Position numbers and translations under genes: made by a program. From an uncultured Microbacterium sp. (lineage in GTDB: Bacteria; Actinomycetota; Actinomycetes; Actinomycetales; Microbacteriaceae), in contig CANSLE010000027.1 in assembly GCA_947647645.1 (NCBI GenBank), forward strand, positions 1 through 14,690: 14,690 bases of DNA, in the 5' to 3' direction. Within the stretch, counting starts at the first letter, position 1. Each line of letters begins with the position of its first letter. The notes beneath the pieces were generated by a model. The model searched no databases. It was not told where the DNA came from and saw only the letters and a program-made list of their open reading frames with translations. Below, in pieces: positions 1 to 4,961 of this stretch.

Positions 1-989
1 GGTGGGTGGGGGAGCGCGCGCGGCGTCTGGCGCAGGTTCGCCAGACCGGCGCGGTCGCGCGGACGGACGATGCGGACGGCCGCGCGCCGCAGTGCGGCGG
101 CGAGCGGCTCGACCCTCCACACGTCCGCCATCTCCCAGCGCGCGAACGGATGCCCGGCGCGGCGCAACCGGTCCTCGCGTCGCTTCTCGTCGCGAAAGCG
201 CCGCGCGGCGTCCGCCTGCGTGTCGTCGTCGCCGATGCCGTACTTGTCCCAGCCGTCGCTCTCGCCCAGCGTGCGACTCGACGGGAACAGGAAGTCCGGG
301 CGGTCCGTCACCCCCTCGTAGCGGAACACGGGCTGCAGCACCGGATCCTCGAACCCGCACCAGCGGATGACCGCACGGCTGACGCTCTCGCCCGGCGACT
401 CGGCGCGCGCGTCCGCGTGCATCCAGGCCCACGCGAGCCGCGCGACACCCCGGCGGGAGACCTGCGACGCGGCCCGCCCCTCGAGCACGCCCATGTCGAG
501 CGCTCCGCCCTGACGCGGCGAGATCGCGGCATCCACGACGGCGAGCGCCTGCGCGGGGGGAAGCACGCGGGCGAGGTCGACGACGGCATCGGTGAGAGAC
601 GTGGACAGGATGCCGTCGACGCGCACGACATCCCGCGAATCGGCGCTGGTGTGCACGCACACGTCGCCGAAGCGGCGGGATGCCGTCCGCCCGGCATCGA
701 ACACGTGGATGTCGCGCGTCTCGCCGAACAGCGGCAGGCCGAGCACGACCGCGGCCGACTCCAGGCACAGCACGACGTCCGGGTGGCTCAGCGCGAACGC
801 GTGCACACGCAGTGCATACCGTTGCCACGGCGTCAGCCGCGCGGCCGCGACGGCGTCGACGTACACCCCGCGGCGCACTCGTGCGAAGCCCGGACCGGTC
901 ACGGGCAGCCGCAGCACGCGGGCCTCGGCGGACGTGACGAGCGGAAGCGGTGATCGGGTGACGGCGCGATCCGTCAGCAGCTGCGGCAT
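1..989 (-). CDS. AbiEi-like winged-helix protein with DUF559/Vsr-like C-terminus, partial
   Basis: This open frame starts at ATG 989 and runs without a stop off the left edge; 329 residues are visible. Residues about 36-88 (RVRRGVYVDA, LTPWQRYALR, ESAAVVLGLPLFG) resemble the N-terminal domain of actinobacterial type IV AbiEi-family antitoxin/regulator proteins. Residues about 199-290 resemble DUF559/Vsr-type endonuclease folds: SPGES, then PDF (D232), GESDGWDKYG (E243, D245, K249), then an EKRREDRL helix and RWEMADVW. The acidic residues and lysine expected of such a fold are present, so this part may be catalytically competent; that is inference from pattern only. No toxin partner is adjacent on the visible side. 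Upstream, CATGAT at 996-1001 lies 6 bases before the ATG, one mismatch from a TANNNT box, so the gene may be leaderless. Such proteins are common singletons in Microbacteriaceae and their role is not established. The plus-strand frame over this gene is a GC-rich shadow. Confidence 0.8.
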   Translation of the reverse strand, partial: MPQLLTDRAVTRSPLPLVTSAEARVLRLPVTGPGFARVRRGVYVDAVAAARLTPWQRYALRVHAFALSHPDVVLCLESAAVVLGLPLFGETRDIHVFDAGRTASRRFGDVCVHTSADSRDVVRVDGILSTSLTDAVVDLARVLPPAQALAVVDAAISPRQGGALDMGVLEGRAASQVSRRGVARLAWAWMHADARAESPGESVSRAVIRWCGFEDPVLQPVFRYEGVTDRPDFLFPSSRTLGESDGWDKYGIGDDDTQADAARRFRDEKRREDRLRRAGHPFARWEMADVWRVEPLAAALRRAAVRIVRPRDRAGLANLRQTPRALPHP

Positions 990-1041
990 CCGCAGATCAT
1001 GCCCTGACTCGCGGGCCGCCGACCGCTTCTCCCCACTCCCC

Positions 1042-1054
1042 GCGGATGATCCGC
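1042..1054. promoter_or_regulatory. Possible operator palindrome upstream of the AbiEi-like gene
   Basis: GCGGAT and ATCCGC form perfect inverted 6-base arms around a single central G. It lies 53 bp upstream of the ATG at 989, in non-coding DNA. A dimeric repressor site is possible, and AbiEi-type proteins often autoregulate, but there is no direct evidence, and 12 paired bases in a GC-rich spacer can arise by chance. Confidence 0.25.
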
Positions 1055-1091
1055 TCCCACCCGTGCCTGGGGAGGAACCTCCGTTCGCAGG

Positions 1092-1160
1092 GCGAGAAAC
1101 CACCGGCGAGCCGAGAAACCGCGTGCGGCAGGGTTTCTCGCGCCGTAGGTGGTTTCTCGC
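1092..1160. terminator. Nested long palindrome with four CGAGAAACC units; likely terminator or REP-like repeat
   Basis: The outer arms GCGAGAAACCACC (1092-1104) and GGTGGTTTCTCGC (1148-1160) pair perfectly over 13 bp. Inside, GGCG (1105-1108) pairs with CGCC (1141-1144), and CGAGAAACC (1112-1120) pairs with GGTTTCTCG (1132-1140) over 9 bp with an 11-base loop. Together they give about 26 bp of stem broken by two 3-base bulges. The CGAGAAACC core appears four times, twice in each orientation. The structure lies behind trkA/ktrA and before the next minus-strand gene, so it probably ends the potassium operon transcript. There is no T-tract on either side, so it is not a classical intrinsic terminator. 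The repeated core also suggests a family of dispersed palindromic repeats. Confidence 0.6.
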
Positions 1161-1189
1161 GGGGGAGCGGGGGAGCGGGGAGCGGGGGG
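1161..1189 (+). other. G-quadruplex motif G5-AGC-G5-AGC-G4-AGC-G6
   Basis: Four runs of 4 to 6 guanines are separated by three identical AGC loops on the plus strand. The array begins right after the palindrome and ends at the base before the trkA/ktrA stop codon. Because trkA/ktrA is read from the minus strand, the G-rich strand is the template and the transcript here would be C-rich. It could impede polymerase from the template side, or supply a C-rich, Rho-type exit region. The pattern is seen directly; its function is inference. Confidence 0.6.
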
Positions 1190-1861
1190 TCAGCGGTCGA
1201 GGGAGGCGAAGCGCTCGATGTCGCTGTTCGTGCCCGACACGATGATGAGGTCGTGGTTGGTGACCACGGTGTCCGCCTCCGCGTACCGGAACGGCTTGCC
1301 CGGGCTCTTCACCCCGACCACCGTCACGCTGTACTTCGAGCGCACGCCCGACTCGTTCAGGCCGATGCCGCGGATGAACTTCGGCGGGTACATCTTGGCC
1401 AGCACGAAGTCGTCGTCGAAGCGGATGAAGTCCAGCATCCGTCCGCTGACGAGGTGCGCGACGCGCTCGCCGGCCTCACGCTCGGGGTAGATGACGTGGT
1501 TCGCGCCGACACGGGCGAGGATCTTGCCGTGCGACTGCGACACGGCCTTGGCCCAGATCTGCGGGACCTTGAGATCGACCAGGTTCGCCGTGATCAGCAC
1601 GGAGGCCTCGATCGAGGAGCCCACGGCGACGACGGCGACCTGGAAGTCCTGGGCGCCGATCTGCTTGAGCGCCTCGATGTTCTTGGCGTCGGCCTGCACC
1701 GTGTGCGTGACACGCTCCGACCACTTCTGCACGAGCTCGAGGTTGTCGTCGATCGCGAGCACCTCGCGGTCGAGGCGGTCCAGTTCGCCCGCGCAGGCGG
1801 CTCCGAACCGGCCGAGGCCGATCACCAGGACGGGAGCGTCGCTCCGGATCTGCTCAACCAA
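1190..1861 (-). CDS. ktrA: TrkA/KtrA family potassium uptake regulatory subunit
   Basis: Cytosolic nucleotide-binding subunit that gates a KtrB/TrkH-type K+ transporter. It has 223 residues, one RCK unit, which is the KtrA arrangement; E. coli TrkA has two. The Rossmann RCK_N part shows VLVIGLGRFG (residues 11-20), the acidic end of strand 2 at AIDD (36-39), then DAKNIEAL (58-65). RCK_C spans about 135-218. The start is TTG at 1861, supported by GGAAAGG on the minus strand 7 bases upstream and by the Rossmann strand beginning right after it; no better ATG or GTG is in frame nearby. The start overlaps the last 8 bases of the upstream trkH/ktrB, so translation is probably coupled and stoichiometry fixed. 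The stop codon abuts the G-tract array. Family assignment is secure; trkA versus ktrA naming is a matter of convention. Confidence 0.95.
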   Translation of the reverse strand: MVEQIRSDAPVLVIGLGRFGAACAGELDRLDREVLAIDDNLELVQKWSERVTHTVQADAKNIEALKQIGAQDFQVAVVAVGSSIEASVLITANLVDLKVPQIWAKAVSQSHGKILARVGANHVIYPEREAGERVAHLVSGRMLDFIRFDDDFVLAKMYPPKFIRGIGLNESGVRSKYSVTVVGVKSPGKPFRYAEADTVVTNHDLIIVSGTNSDIERFASLDR

Positions 1862-3296
1862 CGATCGGCCTTTCCACGGGCAGCGAATAGTGCTGCGATC
1901 GGCTCGTCGCGGCCACGGCCGCGGCGAGAGTCACTGTACCAACGCGCCCCATGAACATCGTCGCCGCCATCACATACACGGCCGCATCCGGGAGCTCCTG
2001 CGTGATGCCGGTCGACAGGCCGACCGTCGCGAAGGCGGAGACGACGTCGAAGAGGACGTGCTCGACCGGATACCGCGTGATCTGCGCGATCGTGATCGTC
2101 GAGATCGCGACGATCGTGGATCCCCACGCGACGACCGAGAGAGCGACGCGCTGGACGTCGCTGGGGATGCGGCGGCCGAAGGCCTGCACGCTCGGGCGTC
2201 CCTTCGCCTCCGACCACACGGCCAGGGCGAGCACCGCGAGCGTCGTCACCTTGATGCCGCCGGCGGTGGATGCCGACCCGCCGCCGACGAACATGAGCAT
2301 CGAGCCGACGACCAGCGACGACCCGTGCAGCTCGCCGATGTCCACGATCGAGAAACCGCCGGAGCGGGTCATCGCGGAGAGGAAGAACGCCTGGAAGGTC
2401 GTGTCCCAGGCGTCCATGCCGCCGAAGGTCTTGGGGTTGTCGTATTCGAGCAGGAGGAGCACGGCGGCGCCGGCGAAGAACAGGATCACCGTCGTGATGA
2501 GGGTCAGCTTGGCGTGCAGCGACCACCGTCGCACGTGCAGATGATGACGCCACAGCGCGAAGATCACCGGGAACCCGATCGAGCCGAGGAAGACGCCCGC
2601 CATGAGCAGGGTGAGAAAGAGGTAGTTGGTCGCGAACGGAGCGATGCCCTCGGCGTTGGGCGCGAACCCCGTGTTCGTGAACGACATCGCCGCGTAGTAC
2701 GGCGCCTCCCATAGCGCGCTGAGGGGATCGACGCCGCTGACCAGCAGCGAGGGGTACAGCAGGACTGCGAGACCCGCCTCGATCACGAGCGTCGACAGCG
2801 CGACGGTCGCGAGCAGCTGTCCGACTTCGCCGAGGCGCACGGTCTGGCCCTCGTTGACCGGGCCGCCGTGGGCGCGCAGCGGGTTGGTGTCCCCCGCGGC
2901 GATCAGCTTGGCCCGCAGTCCCAGGCGCTTGGAGATGACCAGCCCCAGGATGGATGCCAGGGTCAGCACGCCCATCGCGCCGACGTTCACGCCGATGTAG
3001 ACGAGCACGTGCCCGAACGCGCTCCAGTGCGTGCCCATGTTCACGGTCGACAGTCCGGTGACGCAGATCGTCGACACCGCGGTGAACAGCGCGTCGGCGA
3101 AGGGGGTCACCCTGCCGTCTGCGGACGCCGCGGGCAGCGAGAACAGTGCCGTGAACAGCAGGATCAGGGCGAGGAAGATGCCGACCGCGAACCGGGAGGG
3201 TGACGAGGTCGTCGTGTGGCGCAGGGTGTCCCACGCGTTGCTCAGAGATGCGCGCAGGGAGCGCCACGCGCGGGCATCGACGGTGTCGCCCGCCAT
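1854..3296 (-). CDS. ktrB: TrkH/KtrB family potassium uptake membrane subunit
   Basis: Integral membrane K+ translocation subunit of 480 residues built from four M-P-M repeats. The four filter loops are visible: ICVTGLST (77-84), SFTNTGF (205-211), AMTRSGGFS (308-316) and ATVGLSTG (423-430), each with the family glycine. The glycine-rich loop GGGSASTAGGIKV (338-350), which forms the intramembrane gate in this family, and the conserved arginine in MGRVG (R451) are present. A hydrophilic N-terminus of about 35 residues precedes the first membrane helix. Start ATG 3296 has a strong Shine-Dalgarno AGGAAGGGG 7 bases upstream on the minus strand. It is first in a two-gene operon with trkA/ktrA. Whether it uses Na+ coupling cannot be read from sequence. 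No frameshift or missing filter residue was seen. Confidence 0.96.
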   Translation of the reverse strand: MAGDTVDARAWRSLRASLSNAWDTLRHTTTSSPSRFAVGIFLALILLFTALFSLPAASADGRVTPFADALFTAVSTICVTGLSTVNMGTHWSAFGHVLVYIGVNVGAMGVLTLASILGLVISKRLGLRAKLIAAGDTNPLRAHGGPVNEGQTVRLGEVGQLLATVALSTLVIEAGLAVLLYPSLLVSGVDPLSALWEAPYYAAMSFTNTGFAPNAEGIAPFATNYLFLTLLMAGVFLGSIGFPVIFALWRHHLHVRRWSLHAKLTLITTVILFFAGAAVLLLLEYDNPKTFGGMDAWDTTFQAFFLSAMTRSGGFSIVDIGELHGSSLVVGSMLMFVGGGSASTAGGIKVTTLAVLALAVWSEAKGRPSVQAFGRRIPSDVQRVALSVVAWGSTIVAISTITIAQITRYPVEHVLFDVVSAFATVGLSTGITQELPDAAVYVMAATMFMGRVGTVTLAAAVAATSRSQHYSLPVERPIVG

Positions 3297-3328
3297 GGTT
3301 CGCCCCTTCCTGACGAAGAACCGTTGTC

Positions 3329-3357
3329 ATGGTACTCCGGAGCGCGGCGCGGGCTAA
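3329..3357 (-). promoter_or_regulatory. Predicted promoter of the potassium uptake operon
   Basis: On the minus strand, TTAGCC (3357-3352) and TACCAT (3334-3329) are separated by exactly 17 bases, followed by a leader of about 25 bases with the AGGAAGGGG ribosome site. The -35 element overlaps the -10 box of the divergent arsR-type gene (TAACCT, 3355-3360), so the two promoters should compete. An 8-base perfect palindrome CTCCGGAG (3335-3342) sits in the spacer and could be an operator. This is prediction from motif spacing only. Confidence 0.45.
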
Positions 3358-3366
3358 CCTATCGTC
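3355..3366 (+). promoter_or_regulatory. Leaderless-type -10 box of the ArsR-type gene
   Basis: TAACCT at 3355-3360 is followed by 6 bases and then the ATG at 3367, so transcription is expected to begin at or next to the start codon. There is no Shine-Dalgarno sequence. The box overlaps the -35 element of the opposing potassium operon promoter. Confidence 0.55.
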
Positions 3367-3774
3367 ATGGCGGACATCTTCGACGTGATCGCCGACGGTA
3401 CCCGTCGGGACATCCTGCAGCTGCTGCGCGAGCGTGCGTCGGCGGGCGAGCATGGCACGAGCGTGTCGCACATCGTCACCGAGCTGGGCGTCAGCCAGCC
3501 GACGGTCTCCAAGCACCTCAAGGTGCTGCGCGAGGCGGAGTTGGTGACGGTCCGCGAAGAGGGTCAGCACCGGTATTACAGCCTGTCGCCGGCGCCGCTG
3601 GACGCCGTCGACGACTGGCTGGTGCCGTTCTTCGACGAGGACCTCATGCCCGTTCCGGCCGTGCCCTCCACCCTGTCCGAGCCCGCCGTGGCCGCAGCCG
3701 ATCTGGTGGGCCGCGCCGCGGCATCCGCGAAGCACGCGTGGGACACGGCCCTCAAGCGCCTGCCCGGGCGCTGA
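3367..3774 (+). CDS. ArsR/SmtB-fold winged-helix regulator without cysteines
   Basis: DNA-binding transcriptional regulator of 135 residues. The N-terminal DIFDVIADGTRRDILQLL (3-20), recognition region SQPTVSKHLKVLREAEL (43-59) and wing EEGQHRYYSL (64-73) are typical of the ArsR fold. The protein contains no cysteine, so the thiol metal site of classical ArsR/SmtB sensors is absent. The C-terminal third (about 85-135) is an unusual acidic, proline-rich then helical extension. The gene is divergent from the potassium uptake operon with only 70 bp between starts and overlapping promoter elements, so control of ktrBA and of itself is a reasonable inference. ATG 3367 fits both the fold start and the leaderless box. 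A 6-bp hairpin (3755-3760 with 3767-3772) covers the stop codon region. The ligand is unknown. Confidence 0.88.
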   Translation: MADIFDVIADGTRRDILQLLRERASAGEHGTSVSHIVTELGVSQPTVSKHLKVLREAELVTVREEGQHRYYSLSPAPLDAVDDWLVPFFDEDLMPVPAVPSTLSEPAVAAADLVGRAAASAKHAWDTALKRLPGR

Positions 3775-3801
3775 GCGCCTGCCGCGGCGACGGCTCATTC
3801 G

Positions 3802-3849
3802 TCACACCGATCACACCGGTTTACACGCGACGCACAGAGACTCTAATGT
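3802..3849 (+). promoter_or_regulatory. Predicted promoter with tandem TCACACCG repeats upstream of the BldC-like gene
   Basis: TTTACA (3820-3825) and TAATGT (3844-3849) are separated by 18 bases, a good vegetative sigma pattern. Immediately upstream lie two direct repeats, TCACACCGA (3802-3810) and TCACACCGG (3811-3819), with a weaker TTACACG copy at 3821-3827 overlapping the -35. BldC-type proteins are known to bind head-to-tail direct repeats cooperatively, so these repeats could be an autoregulatory site. That is inference; the published BldC sites are more AT-rich. Confidence 0.5.
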
Positions 3850-3900
3850 TGGTGCACAGCAATGCGGAGGCACCGCATCGGGTATCGGTGGGGGAATGGG

Positions 3901-4092
3901 ATGCCGGACCTTTCTGACGTGCGTTTTCTGACGGTCGCGGAGGTGGCCGAGATCATGCGCGTGTCGAAGATGACCGTGTACCGTCTGGTGCACTCGGGCG
4001 ACCTCCCCGCCGTTCGTTTCGGACGCAGCTATCGCGTCCCCGAGACGGCGGTGACCGAGGCCGTGCAACGTCCTGTCGCCGACGTCGGCTAG
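3901..4092 (+). CDS. BldC-like small helix-turn-helix DNA-binding protein
   Basis: This 63-residue protein consists almost wholly of a MerR-type/excisionase-like helix-turn-helix: FLTVAEVAEIMRVSKMTVYR (9-28), HSGDLPAVRFGRSYRVP (31-47). This is the domain of the developmental regulator BldC and its many actinobacterial relatives. The chosen start ATG 3901 has GGGGGA 5 bases upstream; an in-frame ATG at 3862 would add 13 residues with no family counterpart. The stop TAG (4090-4092) forms the first three bases of a TAGACT -10 box for the next gene. It sits directly upstream of the ribosomal protein bS22 gene, a pairing often seen in Actinobacteria, so a link to growth or ribosome control is possible. 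Orthology to Streptomyces BldC itself cannot be decided here, and an excisionase role is unlikely because no integrase is nearby. Confidence 0.88.
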   Translation: MPDLSDVRFLTVAEVAEIMRVSKMTVYRLVHSGDLPAVRFGRSYRVPETAVTEAVQRPVADVG

Positions 4093-4095
4093 ACT
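4090..4095 (+). promoter_or_regulatory. TAGACT -10 box overlapping the upstream stop codon
   Basis: The same TAGACT hexamer occurs before aspS, the histidine phosphatase gene and ccsB in this window. Here it starts with the TAG stop of the BldC-like gene. Transcription would start near 4102 and give a leader of about 73 bases before bS22. No clear -35 is visible. Co-transcription with the helix-turn-helix gene is the alternative. Confidence 0.5.
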
Positions 4096-4102
4096 GCTCC
4101 GA

Positions 4103-4148
4103 GGGCATTTTTCGAGATGCCCGTTCCCGGACGCGGCCATCCGCGTCC
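4103..4148 (+). promoter_or_regulatory. Two-hairpin leader upstream of bS22
   Basis: GGGCAT (4103-4108) pairs with ATGCCC (4117-4122) around an 8-base loop. GGACGCGG (4129-4136) pairs perfectly with CCGCGTCC (4141-4148) around the loop CCAT. Both lie between the predicted transcription start and the ribosome site. Ribosomal protein genes are often controlled through such leaders, so autoregulation is possible. The second hairpin could instead be a terminator for the upstream gene, but it has no T-tract. The pairing is seen; the role is inference. Confidence 0.4.
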
Positions 4149-4174
4149 AGACCCCTGACATAGTGAGGTTTTCC

Positions 4175-4273
4175 GTGGGTTCTGTCATCAAGAAGCGCCG
4201 CAAGCGCATGGCGAAGAAGAAGCACCGCAAGCTGCTTCGCAAGACTCGCCACCAGCGCCGCAACAAGAAGTAA
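4175..4273 (+). CDS. Small ribosomal subunit protein bS22 (AURKAIP1/COX24 domain)
   Basis: A 32-residue, extremely basic protein starting GSVIKKRRKRMAKKKHRKLL after the initiator and ending RRNKK. It matches the actinobacterial bS22 protein first seen in mycobacterial ribosomes, which binds near the decoding region of the 30S subunit. The start is GTG 4175, preceded by GTGAGG (4163-4168) with 6 bases of spacing. It is encoded between the BldC-like gene and a hairpin terminator, with a structured leader. The gene is too short for most gene finders, but the sequence match by eye is very close. Sixteen of its residues are lysine or arginine within two dense clusters. I am confident of the identity; its cellular role in this organism is carried over from the mycobacterial structures. 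Confidence 0.93.
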   Translation: MGSVIKKRRKRMAKKKHRKLLRKTRHQRRNKK

Positions 4274-4302
4274 CTCGTCGCGGCACGCTGCAAACGACAC
4301 CG

Positions 4303-4341
4303 AGCGCCTGTCTCCGAGATCATCGATCCGGGACGGGCGCT
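4303..4341 (+). terminator. Terminator hairpin after bS22
   Basis: Twelve pairs form between 4303-4314 and 4330-4341 (AGCGCCTGTCTC with GGGACGGGCGCT), including two G-T wobbles, around a 15-base loop. A weak T-rich run TCGTGTTAT follows. It lies 29 bases after the bS22 stop and before the next gene, so it plausibly ends the bS22 transcript. Confidence 0.65.
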
Positions 4342-4383
4342 TCGTGTTATCGAGCCCCGGACGATTCGGGCAGGATGGATGCC

Positions 4384-4653
4384 GTGACCACTCTCACGAT
4401 CATCTCCAAGCCGGACTGCCATCTGTGTGACGTCGCCCGCGAGATCGTCGAGACCGTGGTCGCCGACCTGCCCGAGGACGCCGTCGAGATCGAGGAGTAC
4501 TCGATCCTCGACGACCCGGCCCTCTACGCGCAGTGGTGGGAGAAGATCCCCGTCGTCCTCATCGACGACCACCTGCACGCCCACTGGCGGCTCTCCGCCG
4601 AGCGCCTCCGCGCGGCGTTGACCGCCCCCGACCGACAGGACACCCCCCGATGA
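4384..4653 (+). CDS. Glutaredoxin-like protein (DUF836 type)
   Basis: A small thioredoxin-fold protein of 89 residues, probably a cytosolic dithiol oxidoreductase. The first strand TLTIISKP leads into PDCHLCD (10-16) with the active-site CxxC pair C12 and C15. IPVVLID (55-61) carries the cis-proline P56, and the HWRLSAERL helix closes the fold. GTG 4384 is preferred: AGGA lies 8 bases upstream, a near -10 box CAGGAT (4371-4376) lies 7 bases upstream, and the fold starts at once. An in-frame ATG at 4375 would add three residues but leaves no spacing for its ribosome site. The stop overlaps the start of the Dabb gene by ATGA, so translation is coupled. The substrate is unknown. Confidence 0.85.
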   Translation: MTTLTIISKPDCHLCDVAREIVETVVADLPEDAVEIEEYSILDDPALYAQWWEKIPVVLIDDHLHAHWRLSAERLRAALTAPDRQDTPR

Positions 4654-4952
4654 CCCTTCGCCACGTCGTCGCCTTCCGGATGGCGGCCGCCGACGCCGCC
4701 GACCGTGCCGCCCACGCCGCCGAGGCGGCGCGTCGGCTCAACGCCCTGGAGGACGTCGTTCCCTCCCTGCGCGCCATGAGCGCGGGAGCGAACGTCTTGT
4801 TCCCGGGTCAGAACTGGGACCTCGTCCTCGTCGCCGACTTCGAGGACGAGGCCGGGCTGGACGCCTACCAGGTCCACCCCGCACACGAGGAGGTCGCGGC
4901 GTTCATCGGCACGATCCGCGCCGAGCGGGTCGCCGTCGACGTCGAGGTCTGA
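4650..4952 (+). CDS. Dabb (stress-responsive alpha/beta barrel) domain protein
   Basis: A 100-residue single-domain protein of the dimeric ferredoxin-like Dabb family. It shows the first strand RHVVAFRM (4-11), a long alanine-rich helix (15-33), the strand NWDLVLVADF (55-64) and the family signature YQVHPAHEEVAAFI (73-86). Start ATG 4650 shares bases with the stop of the glutaredoxin-like gene. Members of this family are small stress-induced proteins or, in some pathways, enzymes; neither role can be fixed here. The gene ends 9 bases before the convergent acyl-CoA synthetase gene, and the two stop codons sit in a small CTGAG/CTCAG inverted repeat (4949-4965) that may be a weak shared terminator. 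Confidence 0.85.
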   Translation: MTLRHVVAFRMAAADAADRAAHAAEAARRLNALEDVVPSLRAMSAGANVLFPGQNWDLVLVADFEDEAGLDAYQVHPAHEEVAAFIGTIRAERVAVDVEV

Positions 4953-4961
4953 GCCGACTCC

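Larger units (their letters stand above)
990..1189. other. Intergenic gap of 200 bp with structured DNA
   Basis: No credible gene lies between the trkA/ktrA stop and the start of the AbiEi-like gene, both on the minus strand. The half next to trkA/ktrA holds the nested palindrome at 1092-1160 and the G-tract array at 1161-1189, listed separately. The half next to the AbiEi-like gene holds a 13-base palindrome at 1042-1054 (GCGGAT, one central G, ATCCGC), about 50 bp upstream of that gene's start, where an operator could sit. No recognisable -35 element was found for the AbiEi-like gene. Confidence 0.7.

Noticed and set aside
6..953. Plus-strand open frame of 315 codons over the AbiEi-like gene
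   Set aside because: No domain is recognisable, whereas the minus strand encodes a family-like protein throughout.
1..989. Complete type IV toxin-antitoxin system
   Set aside because: Only an AbiEi-like protein is visible; there is no AbiEii-type nucleotidyltransferase toxin on the visible side.
1071..1082. GGAGG-AA-CCTCC inverted repeat as a hairpin
   Set aside because: A two-base loop is too tight for a stable stem, and the sequence is short enough to occur by chance.
1092..1189. CRISPR array or insertion sequence end
   Set aside because: There are no spacers of constant length, no transposase and no target duplication; the units are inverted and nested.
1822..3798. Long minus-strand open frame (658 codons) in another frame over ktrB
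   Set aside because: Arg/Gly/His-rich shadow typical of high-GC DNA; the TrkH/KtrB frame has all family motifs and a ribosome site.
3901..4092. Excisionase of a mobile element
   Set aside because: The helix-turn-helix family is shared with Xis proteins, but no integrase, attachment repeat or phage gene is present and the neighbour is a ribosomal protein gene.
4103..4148. Known metabolite riboswitch upstream of bS22
   Set aside because: Only two simple hairpins are seen and they match no riboswitch class I can recognise; the gene is ribosomal, not metabolic.
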